Shown piece by piece: positions 12,988 to 22,830 of a DNA stretch of 64,000 nucleotides. The translations under genes and the position numbers were made by a program. The DNA is from Echinarachnius parma (taxonomy: Eukaryota > Echinodermata > Echinoidea > Clypeasteroida > Echinarachniidae). The DNA lies in assembly GCA_037951105.1 (NCBI GenBank), contig JBAMJV010000863.1, forward strand, positions 62,001-126,000. Direction: 5' to 3'. Positions within the stretch are counted from its first letter, which is position 1. Each line of letters begins with the position of its first letter. Under the pieces are notes generated by a model that searched no databases, had not been told where the DNA came from, and worked only from the letters and a program-made list of their open reading frames with translations.

Positions 12988-13110
12988 CTAGATCTTGAAG
13001 TCGGACTCCTGTATCTTAGCTAGCGTCTTCTTGACGCGGAGGGACGTGACACGGGCCGCTGGATTCTGGTTCCAGCATTCCGACATAACCTTTGATACTG
13101 TTCGCAGAAT
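12988..13110 (-). CDS. alk3/6: BMP type I receptor, last exon (kinase C-lobe end)
   Basis: The acceptor CCTTTTCAG is followed by 40 codons and TAG at 12988-12990. The frame reads [20 protein letters not shown] and ends KIQESDFKI. The Cys-Trp of SECW, the conserved Arg of NPAAR and the tail block [11 protein letters not shown] match the C-terminal kinase subdomain XI and the short tail of type I receptors. In that class the [12 protein letters not shown] segment is strongly conserved. The exon enters in phase 0, matching the donor at 13776. A partial copy of its 3' end lies ~140 bp downstream. Confidence 0.95.
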   Translation of the reverse strand: MLRTVSKVMSECWNQNPAARVTSLRVKKTLAKIQESDFKI

Positions 13111-13194
13111 CTGAAAAGGTTATAAGGAAGCAAGGAGAATAATTAATAACAATTCAAATAATACATCACAATAATATATTGAATATGCATAGAA

Positions 13195-13340
13195 TGCTCA
13201 AAATTAGCACAGGCATGCTCTGGGCCACCCAAATGTATTGGTGATAAATTCTACTGGCTCAAATTATAATTGTTTGGGGGGGTCTTATTCATCCCCAAAT
13301 TTGATTTTTCCCTTGTGTATTTTTAATTGTGTACTCGAGT
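13195..13340. repeat. Remnant of the hAT-like dispersed family
   Basis: ATGCTCAAAATTAGCACAGG and TGGGCCACCCAAATGTATTG match the block at positions 30-110 of the window. Truncated. Confidence 0.6.
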
Positions 13341-13775
13341 TGCAGTGGACTATTTGACTGGCCTTTCGGAGCCCCTTTAACCAATTTCAAGACTGAATGA
13401 TTTAGGTACAACTTGCATACTCCATATTTAGACCCAAGCTCAAGTATTTTCAGGACCAGTCCTGAATGGGTTAAAACTTTGGGCCCATATTTATTAAAGC
13501 CTGCTAGCTTAGTTCCTCGCTAATTCTATTTTGGATGATGTGGCTAAGAATTATATGCAATACATTTTAGTTGCTAACAAAGATGAACTTAGTGGGTAAC
13601 TAATGCTTACCCAGTTGACCATAGTTGGGGACTAGGAAACTGTTTGTTGCTCGATAAACTGCACATCAAAAATACACTTAGCAAGGAACTAAGCTAGTGG
13701 GGTTTCATGAATATGGTGGGCAAGTGTTCACATCTGCATTATAAATGTAAACAAAATGAAGAGAGAGAAACTTAC
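13341..13775. other. Last intron: partial MITE, no gene
   Basis: Bases ~13480-13710 contain an inverted pair: CCTGCTAGCTTAGTTCCTCGC at the left and GCAAGGAACTAAGCTAGTGG at the right, flanked by 'GGGCCCATATTTATTAAAG' and 'GGGGTTTCATGAATATGG'. This is a decayed MITE of the GGCCC...CATAAA type. Nothing else recognised. Confidence 0.55.
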
Positions 13776-13906
13776 ATCATCCCCGCTCCACCTGTTGGGT
13801 ATGTCTGGTCTCCTCCTCTCTACAACTACCACCCTCCTCATGTCATCCAGGCTGGGCTCCAGGGGGACTGCATCATAGAACGGCAGCTGACACTCCTCAA
13901 CGATAC
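13776..13906 (-). CDS. alk3/6: BMP type I receptor, kinase C-lobe exon (IVEECQLPFYDAVP)
   Basis: The acceptor is TCTTCTAG and the donor GAT|GTAAGT. The 131-nt exon enters with 2 nt completing a Gly codon and leaves in phase 0. It encodes IVEECQLPFYDAVPLEPSLD, then DMRRVVVVERRRPDIPNRW. This segment follows the F helix in type I receptors (vertebrate IVEEYQLPYYD...SYEDMREVV) and ends in the near-invariant PNRW. The Cys of EECQ replaces the usual Tyr. A partial copy starts ~200 bp upstream. Confidence 0.96.
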
Positions 13907-13989
13907 CTAGAAGAGATGGGAAGAAATATTTCGATGTGAAATCAAATAAAGAGATGGAAATATTAATTTTAATAAGAGAAAGATAGATC

Positions 13990-14104
13990 GGGTCTGCAAA
14001 GTTCATCATGAAGAACAAAGACAACTCCATCCTCATCATGTCATCCAGGCTGGGCTCCAAGGGAACTGCATCATATAATGGTAGCTGACACTCCTCAACG
14101 ATAA
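13990..14104 (-). pseudogene. Partial copy of the kinase exon at 13776-13906
   Basis: After a CACCAG acceptor the frame reads VIVEECQLPLYDAVPLEPSL and stays recognisable to DDM. It then diverges from the parent, and no donor matching GTAAGT is found. The acceptor side and the first ~75 nt are well preserved; the copy lies upstream of the true exon in the same orientation. Confidence 0.8.
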
Positions 14105-14568
14105 CTGGTGGAGATAAAAGATTGATAGACAAATAGACTTATAGATTGTTCACCAATTAACAAGGAGACAAATCCATAAACACATCCATGTACTGCATTT
14201 AATACGGTACAATGTAGCTGATATAGGGATATGAAAAGAGAATAATCATTTACAACATATAATGCCTTCTGACAGAAGTCAGTCTTTGGTTGAGATGGTT
14301 TAATTGTATTTCTCCTAATTTCTTTAAGCAACTTAAAAAATAAACATTTACAACAATATAATACAGGTATATCAATACTGGGTAAATATACCACAATCCA
14401 AACAGACTCATCTTTTTGATACATAATGCCTTCCAATATATGTCAGTCTCTGTTTGAGATGGTTTAATTTGATTTCTCCTTATTTATTGAAGTAACTAAA
14501 TAACTACCCATACCACAATCCAAACATCCATATTGTTGGTACATAGAACAAATGACAAGCCAACTTAC

Positions 14569-14744
14569 CTCTTGTAACACATCTCCTTGCTATTTCCCAG
14601 AGCACCAGACCGAAGGAGTACATGTCGGCCATCTTGTACGCATCAAAAGAGTTACGCATCATTGTGTCATCCAGGATTTCCGGAGGGAGGTACCGCCGCG
14701 TTCCTATCCTTGGGTTCGAGCCAAGATCGATCTCATTGCTTTCA
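14569..14744 (-). CDS. alk3/6: BMP type I receptor, activation-segment to F-helix exon
   Basis: The acceptor is CTTTATAG and the donor ACAAGAG|GTAAGT. It enters after 2 nt of the previous exon (AG|T, Ser) and leaves 1 nt (G). The frame reads [20 protein letters not shown], then [20 protein letters not shown], then [20 protein letters not shown]. The GTRRYLPPE block is the type I receptor activation-loop end (vertebrate GTKRYMPPE). [16 protein letters not shown] is the F-helix signature shared with BMPR1A. Four decayed partial copies occupy the upstream intron. Confidence 0.97.
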
Positions 14745-14877
14745 CTATAAAGAAGAGAAAGATAAGTGTATGGAATGTTTAAGATATACATGTATTCTTT
14801 AGTCACCAATTATTGTTTCTTAAAGGATAATGATAGATAAGTGAACATGAATTGTTTAAGAAACATTTTTGACAAGC

Positions 14878-15740
14878 TGCGTATCATTGTTTCTTGAAGG
14901 ATTTCTGGAGGGAGGTATACCGCAGCATTCCTATCCTTGGGTTGGAGCCAAGATCAATCTCATTGTTGGGTAGAGAGTTGATACAAAGAGAGAATGAAGA
15001 GAGAAAAGTGAGCAAAGTTCAAAAACAGAAGATGTTAAAACAATGTTTTTGACAAGCTGCGCAGTGCGCATCATCATGTCATCCTGAATTTCCTGAGATA
15101 GATATACCGCCGCATTCCTGTCCTTGGGTTTGAGCTAAGATCAATCCCATTGCTTTTACTATTGGGAAGAGAGAAATATATGGGGGATTTAAAGAAATAT
15201 TTGTGACAAGCTGCACATCATTATTCTTCAATTAAACCTAGCAGTATACATGGATGCCAAGTTTCTTTCCTTGAGGTTGAGCCAACTTCAATCTCAGTGC
15301 TCTTACTATTGAGAAGAAAGAGATAAGTGTAGGGGAGATGCTCAAGAAATATTTTTGACGAGCTGCACATTAGCATTTCATCTGTTGAGAAACAGAATGG
15401 CGCTAAGCCACCTTTAGTACTTTATGTTTTAAGTTGAGGTGCCTCGTAGAAACTAAATAAGCTCCATTTTGCTTTTTATCAATATCTCACAATTTAGAAA
15501 TAATCATTATCATCAAATTCGGCATCACATAGAGGAAGCTCCACTCTATAAGATGGGACATGAATGCATAGCTCAATTTAGCCCAAAACAGACAAAACAC
15601 CTTCCCACTCTCACACAATAATTTCTTCCAAGGATTTCTTCAAGGATTTCTGGTCAGGAGTTGATGCTGCCATCTTATCCTTGGGGTAAATCCAACTGAC
15701 AATTGACAATATCTTGTCAACTTTCACTACAATGAAGAGA
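14878..15740 (-). pseudogene. Array of decayed partial copies of the 14569-14744 exon
   Basis: At least four copies keep the acceptor side and about the first 80 nt of the exon plus adjoining intron: around 14895-14975 (TATCCTTGGGTTGGAGCCAA), 15066-15165 (CTGTCCTTGGGTTTGAGCTA), 15236-15310 (CTTTCCTTGAGGTTGAGCCA) and 15636-15735. Divergence rises with distance from the real exon. A block 'TTTTTGACAAGCTGC' recurs between them, showing that intron sequence was copied too. A separate MITE half lies inside (15386-15612). Confidence 0.8.
15386..15612. mobile_element. MITE of the GGGCGCTAAG family, decayed
   Basis: It begins ACAGAATGGCGCTAAGCCAC and carries the family's internal block CATCACATAGAGGAAGCTCC. 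The right end is weak (CACCTTCCCACTCTC). Confidence 0.55.
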
Positions 15741-15954
15741 GACAACGGAACAGCCCTGGATGTTTCAAACATTTTCAGATAAGCTGCCAATTTATGTTTA
15801 CCATGTAGCCAAGAATCCTGGGGTGGTATTCTATAAGGATCTAAAGATTGACGCTGATCATAAGATCAACTTTGTTATTCTCTTAGTTACTCTTAAAATA
15901 CACTTTAAAAGTTGCTCTTAGTGTATGTAAATTTGATATGACTAAAACACCAGG

Positions 15955-16262
15955 GGGGTGTTTCACAAAGGTCCTAACCTAAGTTGAACTTAACTCTTAA
16001 GTTGAACTTATGGAAAGCCATTAGTTGCTTTGAAAACAAATGTAAAAGTACTTTTAAAAGGCATACAATGTTGTTTCAAAATCGCTAATATTTTTATATT
16101 ATCAAGGAGCTTTTATGTTCTTGATGCAACATTTATGAAAAGTCTAACATTCTTTTTGTTTTGCTTTGGAATATATTTTATTCCAAGGCTACTAATGGCT
16201 TTCCATAATATTTAAGTCCAACTTAGTGCTAAGTTCAACTTAGGATCTTTGTGAAACACCCC
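15955..16262. mobile_element. MITE, GGGGTGTTTCACAAAG ends, CCAGG target duplication
   Basis: The left end GGGGTGTTTCACAAAGGTCC is inverted at the right as GGATCTTTGTGAAACACCCC. CCAGG is present at 15950-15954 and 16263-16267. Inner blocks TGGAAAGCCATTAG and AATGGCTTTCCATAATATTT are also inverted. Same family as 26188-26527 and the half-element ending at 63186. Confidence 0.9.
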
Positions 16263-16432
16263 CCAGGATATGCCTGGCTGGCTCTGTTCAGTCTGTTGAG
16301 GGTGTCATGCAATGTTAACCCAGTCAGGACTGATTGATTTTGTTATAACATGTAAATCACCATTAGACGCAAACCCAACTATTTTTGTGGACCAGTCCTG
16401 AATGGGTTAATTAGAACTAGCACAGGGCACTC

Positions 16433-16930
16433 AGTTGAGGGAGCGTGCTGCCAGGGATGTTCTAGGGGACCAAGACATTTGTGCTCATGAGGTCATGGTG
16501 GCTATCTCATTAGCATGTAGTTTTACCCTTATTTTTCCCCATGATAAAAGCAACATCCATTTTGTAATGGGAGGATGTCAATGATGACCTCGACTGACAG
16601 ACTCTGCTTTTGCTGGTTCTTTTTTTCACCAGCTATAATATTCTATTAATTGTGATTACTCTGTGATTTATGTTATTTGTTGTAATATTGTTTGTTAAAT
16701 GAATTTCATTTCAAATGAAACCAAGCAAAGACACTCACCTGAGGGAGCGTGCTGCCAGAGACATGTCTGAGATGACGCACGTGCCGTTCTTGCAAACTAA
16801 GATGTTAGTGCTTTTGAGGTAATGGTGGCTATCTCATAATCATGTAGCTTTACCCTTATTCTTCCCCATGTTAAAAGCAACCTCCATTTTGAAATGGGAG
16901 GATGTTAATGAAACCAAGCAAAGGACACTC
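16433..16930 (-). pseudogene. Two partial copies of the catalytic-loop exon, donor side
   Basis: Bases 16740-16815 repeat the last ~80 nt of the 16933-17230 exon and its donor (minus strand CCTCAG|GTGAGTG), still spelling [13 protein letters not shown]. The following intron (TAATGGTGGCTATCTCATAA, TTCCCCATGTTAAAAGCAAC) repeats to 16915. An older copy at ~16433-16575 retains GAGGGAGCGTGCTGCCAG and the same intron block. Spacing is ~195 and ~300 bp. Confidence 0.85.
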
Positions 16931-16932
16931 AC

Positions 16933-17230
16933 CTTAGGAAGCGTGCTGCCAGAGACATGTCTGAGATGACGCACGTGCCGTTCTTACGAACAAGGACATT
17001 AGTGCTCTTGATGTCTCTGTGAGCGATAGCAGGCTTGCCCTGCATACCGCAGATCTCTGTGTGAAGGTGAGCCAGCCCGTTGGCCGCCGACGACGCAAGA
17101 CGGAGCATGCTCTGGGAATCCAGGATGTTGATGCGAAGGAAGTCTGCCAGGGAGCTGTGCTCGTGGTATTCTGTGATGAGGAACAGTTGTGTGTAGTTGC
17201 CGCTGCCTCGGATGTCGGCTGCGATGAAAC
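16933..17230 (-). CDS. alk3/6: BMP type I receptor, hinge and catalytic-loop exon
   Basis: The acceptor is GTCCCAACCAG and the donor CTAAG|GTGAGT. The 298 nt open with 2 nt completing Ser (A|GT). The frame reads [20 protein letters not shown], with the L45 loop [11 protein letters not shown] closest to ALK3/6 (ADIKGTGSWTQ) rather than ALK1/2. This predicts Smad1/5/8 coupling, from family knowledge. [20 protein letters not shown] gives the catalytic HRD and Lys, followed by TNVLVRKNG with the metal-binding Asn. The segment that should be DLG reads [10 protein letters not shown]: Asp is present, Leu is Met and Gly is Ser. The change is explicit in the DNA (GAC ATG TCT) and also appears in the tandem copy at 16740. 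Confidence 0.97.
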
Positions 17231-17284
17231 CTGGTTGGGACAAACACAGAGGTGCAACGATTATTTATAAGGATGATAATAAGA

Positions 17285-17395
17285 ATAGAGAAAAATTGAC
17301 CAGAAATATATAATATAAATGAAAATGAGTAAAGAAATTGGGCCTCCCTGGGAATCAAACCTGAGACTTCCCGATTGCTCCACAAGTGCTTATTT
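17285..17395 (-). repeat. tRNA-derived SINE fragment
   Basis: On the minus strand a B-box-like GGTTTGATTCCCAGGGAGG is followed by the family body (AATTTCTTTACTCATTTTCA) and tail ATATTTCTGGTCAATTTTTC. The tRNA head is truncated. Confidence 0.7.
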
Positions 17396-17440
17396 ACTGG
17401 AATTATAATACAGAAAACTGTCCAATTAAAAAAGAGACTG

Positions 17441-17511
17441 ACATTCTGTGATGAGGAACTACTGTGTGTAGTTGCCGCTGCCTCAGATGTCGGCTGGTAT
17501 GCCAGAGTGGG
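17441..17511 (-). pseudogene. Partial copy of the hinge region of exon 16933-17230
   Basis: TTCTGTGATGAGGAACTACT and TGTGTAGTTGCCGCTGCCTC repeat the exon block at 17167-17215. It is only ~70 nt long and lies ~275 bp upstream of the parent, after the SINE. Confidence 0.8.
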
Positions 17512-17928
17512 AAAGATAATTTACAATAATAAGTATACTATATATCATTTATCTAATGAAATAATAGACATTCTTCAAACAAAATACAATAAGTTGGTAC
17601 AAGTGTAAAAATAATATTCTTTTATATAACAAAGCTGATACAAAGAGACTGGGGAAACAATCAATGTCAGCAAAAATAAAAACAGTTTCAAAGAACAAAT
17701 GGACAAATAAAACATCATACAGACAATGCTCTCCTTATTCAAACTAACAAACAAATAAATATAAGTCAATGTAGCCGCAAGCTTTCGACAAAGGATCTGC
17801 CAGATTCAGAGCTTGCGACTACATTGACTTTAATTTTATTATACATGTACTTGCCTTTATAGTGGACAAGCAGTTTTCAGCAGTTTTTACATTTACAAAC
17901 AAATAAATAGACAGACAAACAAACTCAC

Positions 17929-18121
17929 TGAGTATGTTTTGATGTCTCATCAGCACAGTCTGGTAGATCTCCGTCTCCCTGAACCAGCTGGACTCCTCCG
18001 CAGTGAAGTAAATCTTGACAGCGACACTCTCCCCCCTCCACTTGGCCTTCCATACTTCACCGAACCTTCCTTTGCCCACGCACCGTATCAGCTGCACCTG
18101 CTTGGCGATTGTTCGTTGGAC
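17929..18121 (-). CDS. alk3/6: BMP type I receptor, kinase N-lobe exon
   Basis: The acceptor is TTGGCACGCAG and the donor CTCA|GTGAGT. It enters in phase 0 and leaves 1 nt. The frame begins [20 protein letters not shown], giving the glycine-rich loop GKGRFGEVW. It continues with the ATP-binding Lys in VAVKIYF, the alpha-C segment [19 protein letters not shown] with its Glu, and stops at the classical type I boundary before FIAAD. All N-lobe catalytic residues are present. No tandem copy was noticed for this exon; the upstream intron holds a MITE at 18461-18654. Confidence 0.97.
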
Positions 18122-18460
18122 CTGCGTGCCAAAAAAGGGACAGAATACAAATATTTAATTTCTATTCAACTTTATAAACTTCACATTTCATTTCATTTTT
18201 TTCAACCAAATATAAAAATACATAAAATAAAAGAAAATCAACAAATCGTTGGGGTGCCTCTCCAAAGCATAGCTTGTAAGCGGGGCACCTTAAAAACACA
18301 ATGAACGAATTAACCTCTGTTTACATTTTCTCCTTACAATATGTTTCACTTCCTTTCGCTGCTTTGTAATAAAACCATTATAATAGTTGAGTCATGTATT
18401 GCGAACATGTCTGTCATGATGTGACACTCCTCGCACTTTAATTGCCCATGGGTAGATCTG

Positions 18461-18654
18461 GGGGTGTATTCTGAAACGATTTTAAGCTAAAATTTATTGT
18501 ATCTATGTCACTAAAATATTTTAGCCAAATCAGTATTCCGAAACTGTACTTAAGGAATAGCGATTTGCTAAAATATATTTCAGTGCCGTACTGTAGATAT
18601 GACGCATGTACATACAATACATTTTAACTCAAAATCGTTTTCAGAATACACCCC
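18461..18654. mobile_element. MITE with GGGGTGTATTCTGA ends
   Basis: GGGGTGTATTCTGAAACGAT at the left is inverted at the right as ATCGTTTTCAGAATACACCCC. No clear target duplication (ATCTG versus TGACA). Confidence 0.8.
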
Positions 18655-19504
18655 TGACATTAAAAAATATATTCCATTATCTCATTGTTTGATTTTGCCA
18701 CTTTCGAATCATCATATTTAAAAAAAGATATACAATTAAACAATCCTTAAAACATTAAAAGTTCCTTTAAAATAGCAACACGTAACCCTGCTGACTGATC
18801 TGGAACGCTAACATCGATTGATGATCCCAGAGACAGACCTGGCGCACTATCTGGGTTACTGTGCTAACTGATCTATGGAGCCCCTCACTTATCTCTCAGA
18901 TGATTCCACTGCGATCACATCAGGGAATGATGGCGTGATAATGTTGTTCTATTTTCCTCTAAAGTGCCCCCATCTTATCTCATCTACAATCCAGATTTCC
19001 ATCACCCAATGGTGGTTGGAAGACACGTTACATTTTTTCCTATCAAAAGTAACCTCTTGCCTACTTAGAACCTGGTGGGCTAATGTACATGTATATTCAA
19101 AGTCTATGGGGATTTTAGAATATTGAAGGGAATAGGTGAAATCTTTACCTGTGGGAACCTGGTGTGATATGTACAAAGTTGATGAGGATTTCAGAATCTC
19201 AAAGGAGACAGGTTAACAATGTTTGATTTATGGCCCAAGGAAACATTACTCATCTATTATTCATTTTTAATCTGCAGAAAATACAGATGTGGATGTCATA
19301 GCGATTTGAATTTCTTTAGAGAAGCTTACAAACTATGCATGTAAAAACACACATCTTTTTAAGCTACACTTACTGAAAAACATATATGACACTTTGGTCT
19401 TATGACTCGATCTGAATTGTGTGGTCACTGATCCACATTGGTATTTCTCAAACACATGAACTTATAAGACTTGCATTCCCAGTGGTCCAGTCTTTGTTGT
19501 CCTG
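18655..19504. other. Intron sequence, nothing recognised
   Basis: No exon-like frame with splice sites. A short local duplication occurs at 19060-19215 (AACCTGGTG, AAGTCTATGGGGATTTTAGAA versus AAGTTGATGAGGATTTCAGAA). Confidence 0.4.
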
Positions 19505-19765
19505 TGATGAAATCTGACATAAATCACAAATGATCTAATAACCTTAGACACACATATCAGTAATGGTAATCTAATGAAGGGATCATCTGGTAACCTTTTC
19601 CACAATCATCTTGATCCAATATACTTTGAACATAATGACCTTGAATAACCTCCGACTTAATGACCCCCCAACACACTTACCAGTAATGGTGGTCCAGAGA
19701 TCTAGGAGTTCTAATAACATCTCTCCTGGAACAATACAGAGATCATCCAGAAATTTTTGCCACAA
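19505..19765 (-). pseudogene. Two decayed copies of the GS-domain exon, donor side
   Basis: The copy at 19681-19765 keeps the donor (minus strand ACTG|GTAAGTGTG) and a recognisable CCAGGAGAGATGTTATTAGA corresponding to the parent's GPGETLSELL. A second, more decayed copy has its former donor near 19558. Donor spacing is 123 and 170 bp. The intron block TAATGACCTTTGACACAC is also repeated. Confidence 0.8.
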
Positions 19766-19850
19766 CCATCTCGACTTAATTGTGCTTTAACCTAATGACC
19801 TTTGCCCTATTTAAAATCATCTTTGACCTAATGACCTTTGACACACTTAC

Positions 19851-19992
19851 CAATAGTGGAAGTCCAGATCCACTGCCCGATGTGGTAGATTTCTCCAGTA
19901 GTTCTGATAACGTCTCGCCTGGACCGATGAAAGGATCGTCTTGCTGGGCCACCTCAAAGTCATATTGTCTCCTCACCTCCCTCTTCTTATAT
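19851..19992 (-). CDS. alk3/6: BMP type I receptor, juxtamembrane and GS-box exon
   Basis: The acceptor is TTATATTTCAG and the donor CTATTG|GTAAGT. It enters after AG of the previous exon and leaves in phase 0. The frame reads YKKREVRRQYDFEVAQQDDP, then FIGPGETLSELLEKS and TTSGSGSGLPLL. SGSGSGLP is the GS box phosphorylated by type II receptors and is the defining element of type I receptors. FIGPGETLSELL corresponds to FIPVGESLKDLI of BMPR1A. Confidence 0.97.
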
Positions 19993-20312
19993 CTGAAATA
20001 TAAAAAAATAGTCAAGACGATTAATCAAATTTTCATCCCAAGTTGAATCTCTCAGATAATTTTTTATTAGAAACGGGTTATTTCCGTTTCATCCATTTAA
20101 AAGCAAATAAAAGATAACTTCTAGACTACTGGGTGCTCTCTGCCATTATAATTTTTCCTTCATAAAAGTTGTATTCATATTGATTAATGTATATACATCA
20201 CTTCTCATTATAAACTGCGAGTTATATTGCTTTGATTTCATTGTTTGGTGAATTTAACTGAAAACAAATGAAAGAAGGAATATGCACATTAAATTGAGAA
20301 TGCTCATAAATC

Positions 20313-20320
20313 AATCTTCC

Positions 20321-20374
<54 letters not shown>
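20313..20374. repeat. (AATC)n microsatellite
   Basis: About 15 head-to-tail AATC units. Confidence 0.95.
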
Positions 20375-20490
20375 TAATAATTTAAAAACTATGACACCCT
20401 CTCTAACTGAACAAAGGTGTTAATAATGACAAAGATCGCCAGCAGGTGACCCTATGATAGATTTTTTTTTAAATGTAACTTAATACTTAC

Positions 20491-20605
20491 CTCAGATAGA
20501 AGAATGTGAGTGCTACGATGAATGCTGCAGCACAGAATGTGACTGAGATGAGAAGAGCTATTTGGTGGACGGTGGTGTTGTATGTGTCATCCAGACTCGG
20601 CATTT
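20491..20605 (-). CDS. alk3/6: BMP type I receptor, transmembrane exon
   Basis: The acceptor is TTCTTTCTCCAG and the donor CTGAG|GTAAGT. The 115 nt enter after 1 nt and leave 2 nt. A short extracellular stalk (MPSLDDTYNTTVHQ, with an NTT glycosylation sequon) precedes the hydrophobic helix IALLISVTFCAAAFIVALTF and FYL. It sits in the expected place between the cysteine-rich domain and the GS exon. Confidence 0.95.
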
Positions 20606-20906
20606 CTGGAGAAAGAATAAGCAAATAAATCAACTGTGTAAAAGACCAACCATAACATTTACAGATTAAATCAAAGCAGATTGTTCTCCCTAGCAACCTA
20701 CAGAGCTTCTCAGAGGTTTGCCCAAAATTTGCAAAAAGTAAAGTTTATGTATGATGGATCCAGGTATTTATTAGAAGCAGGCTTATTGAAAAGCTCGACT
20801 CCAGGATATCGAGCAAGGAATGGGCACACATCTGAATATGTCAGTTAACAATGTTTATTTAATGCAATCAATTTGGTAAGAACTATTTCAGAGTTGCCAT
20901 AGTTAC

Positions 20907-21073
20907 CTGTTGTTGTTGAGGTAGTTGTAGGGGGTAGAGTCGGGTTGAGATTCAGGTTGCAGTTGGGTTCGTCGTTACAGCAGTATATCGTGCGCAGTAT
21001 TCTGTGGTTGCTAAGCTGCCCCTTACACTGCATCAAACCCCCATCGTCCTCTGGCGCTAGGCACCCATATGAT
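20907..21073 (-). CDS. alk3/6: BMP type I receptor, second ligand-binding exon
   Basis: The acceptor is GTTCTCCAG and the donor CAACAG|GTAACT. It enters with 1 nt completing Arg and leaves 1 nt. The frame reads SYGCLAPEDDGGLMQCKGQL, then SNHRILRTIYCCNDEPNC and NLNLNPTLPP, followed by a Thr-rich stalk. Five cysteines (GC, QC, CC, NC) complete the ten-cysteine three-finger fold of BMPR1. NPTLPP matches the QPTLPP that closes the vertebrate domain. Tandem degenerate copies of the acceptor side lie upstream. Confidence 0.96.
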
Positions 21074-21169
21074 CTGGAGAACGATAAAATGGAAATGATG
21101 AAATCAATGACATTAATAGTAGAACTTTATTAAGAAAATTATTCAAACATTCTATAATGAATAGGATAT

Positions 21170-21578
21170 TTCTACAGCAGTGCATCATCTGGAGTATCCT
21201 ATGGTTACTAAGTTGCCTCTTGTACTGCATCAAACCCCCATTGTCCTCTGGCGCTAGGAACCCATATGATCTGGAGAAAGATGAAAATGACATTATTGAA
21301 AGATGGTAATAATTCAGAAAATCACAACAATTTTAGAATGAATATATTGATTAAGATCTATATCATCTGCAGTATCCTTATAGATGGTTGCTAGGCTGCC
21401 CCATACACTGCATCAAACCCCTGTCATCTTCTGGCGTTAGGCACCTATACGATATGGAGAAAGGTGAAGTGAAAATTATGATATCAATGACAATAATAGT
21501 AAAACTTTATTAAGAGGATCATTTTTACATTCTATAATGAATATGATATTGCTACAGCATTGTATCGTCTGTAGTATA
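21170..21578 (-). pseudogene. Tandem decayed copies of the second ligand-binding exon
   Basis: Copies have acceptor positions near 21270 (TTTCTCCAG retained; SYGFLAPEDNGGLMQYKRQL, cysteines lost) and 21453 (AG lost; frame broken). The start of another is at 21540-21578. Spacing from the real acceptor at 21073 is 197 then ~183 bp. The intron motif 'TTCTATAATGAATATGATAT' recurs between copies. Confidence 0.88.
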
Positions 21579-21990
21579 GGATATTATATTCCACATACTA
21601 AGAATCTTGCTCTACGATTGGTCAAAAGTTAATCACGTGATGAAATATAGTTTCACCCGTCGTTACACTCTGTAGATATCTTGGGTGAAAGTGCGTTGCA
21701 CTCACTAGATAAAAAGTACTATCTACACTCCGCGGTACGGTTGCATTGAATTGAATACCAATAAGTGGCGCGATAACTCTATGCGCGCGAATTACAAATT
21801 TAATTGTATTCGTTGTGCATACGGTATACGTAGTACACTGCATACGCTATGCACTGTACATCAGAGGCGTCGATCAGCTGTTCGGAAAACACAATGCATT
21901 GGCCGGGGCGAGCATTGTTTGTGAACAATTGCATTGTGTTTTCCGAACAGATCGACGCCCCTGTTGTAGTATCGTACATACACTGTTTGC

Positions 21991-22233
21991 ATGCTCGTTC
22001 TGTGTACTAAAATTGCGGCCACAAACATAAGGTTTGAGCTTTTGGATGAGGATGAAATGGACACGTTTTTACTGGAGAGTGAAAGTAAAAATACAAAGCG
22101 ACAACTTAAGTTCAGCCTGAAAGTGTTCCAAGATTATTGCGATGCTGGAAGCATACTTTTTAACGAATTGTCTGACGTGGACTTGAAAGCGCTAGACCAA
22201 GTGTTGGGGAGACTCTATTTTCGCGTTTGTTGA
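21991..22233 (+). pseudogene. Crypton-like / DUF3504-type recombinase N-terminal fragment
   Basis: An 80-codon frame starting MLVLCTKIAATN contains ESKNTKRQLKFSLKVFQDYC, then LSDVDLKALDQVLGRLYF. The pattern KNT-K-R...VF-x-x-[YF] followed by L...LD..L...[FY][FY] resembles the N-terminal core-binding segment of Crypton-derived tyrosine recombinases and related domesticated proteins (ZMYM2/QRICH1/KIAA1958 type). The frame stops right after LYFRVC, before the catalytic domain, and no donor site is obvious there. I read it as a truncated transposon gene rather than a host exon. It is antisense to the receptor gene. Confidence 0.5.
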
Positions 22234-22378
22234 CTTTTGAACTGTTTTTTTGGAGTTTACATTTCGCGTTTTAGCTTTTGGAATTACCCTGTTACCGAAA
22301 TTGGAATAACAAGTCATTGTTGGTAAGTAGATCAAACCTAGTAGTAACAGTACTTAGACTTAGAAGTTAGACTTAAGC

Positions 22379-22830
22379 CCGGCGCAGACAGAGCCGACAC
22401 GACCCGATCCGACTGGCTTTAATCAGGCTAGAGTTGGGCCTGGTCGGTCGGAGCAGATTTATCGTGTTGAATCGGCCCCAACTGGCATCCGACTGTCTCT
22501 CGACTGGCAAAATGTGTGTCGCGAGGCACTGAAAACTGAGCCGATCGGAATGACAACCAGTCCAGTCGGCTCTGTCTGCGCCGGGCATTCTGAGTACTTA
22601 GAGTAGACTAGGGGTAGGCCTGCTTAGACTACTAGTACATTAGTAGTACTACTACTACTTAGACTAGATCTAAGTTCGATGTGAACCAGTCGAGTCGGCT
22701 CTGTCTGCGCCGGGCATTACTTTTAGAGTACTTAGACTAGAGTAGACTAGGGCCTAGGCTTGCTTACACTATAGTACTAGTAGTACAGTATTAGTACTAC
22801 TAGTACTAGACTAGATCTAAGTTCGATGTG
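22379..22830. mobile_element. MITE with GCCCGGCGCAGACAGAGCCG ends plus tandem duplication of its flank
   Basis: GCCCGGCGCAGACAGAGCCG (22379) is inverted at 22567-22586. From 22550 a ~135-bp unit is repeated twice. It comprises the MITE right end plus CTTAGAGTAGACTAGG, a CTAGTA-rich block and AGATCTAAGTTCGATGTG. Confidence 0.75.

Noticed and set aside
13728..14132. Single 134-codon minus-strand gene spanning two IVEECQLP blocks
   Set aside because: The frame runs through intron between the real exon and its decayed copy; the true exon has clear splice sites at 13776 and 13906.
17019..17270. Plus-strand frame opposite the kinase exon
   Set aside because: Antisense shadow of the conserved catalytic-loop exon.
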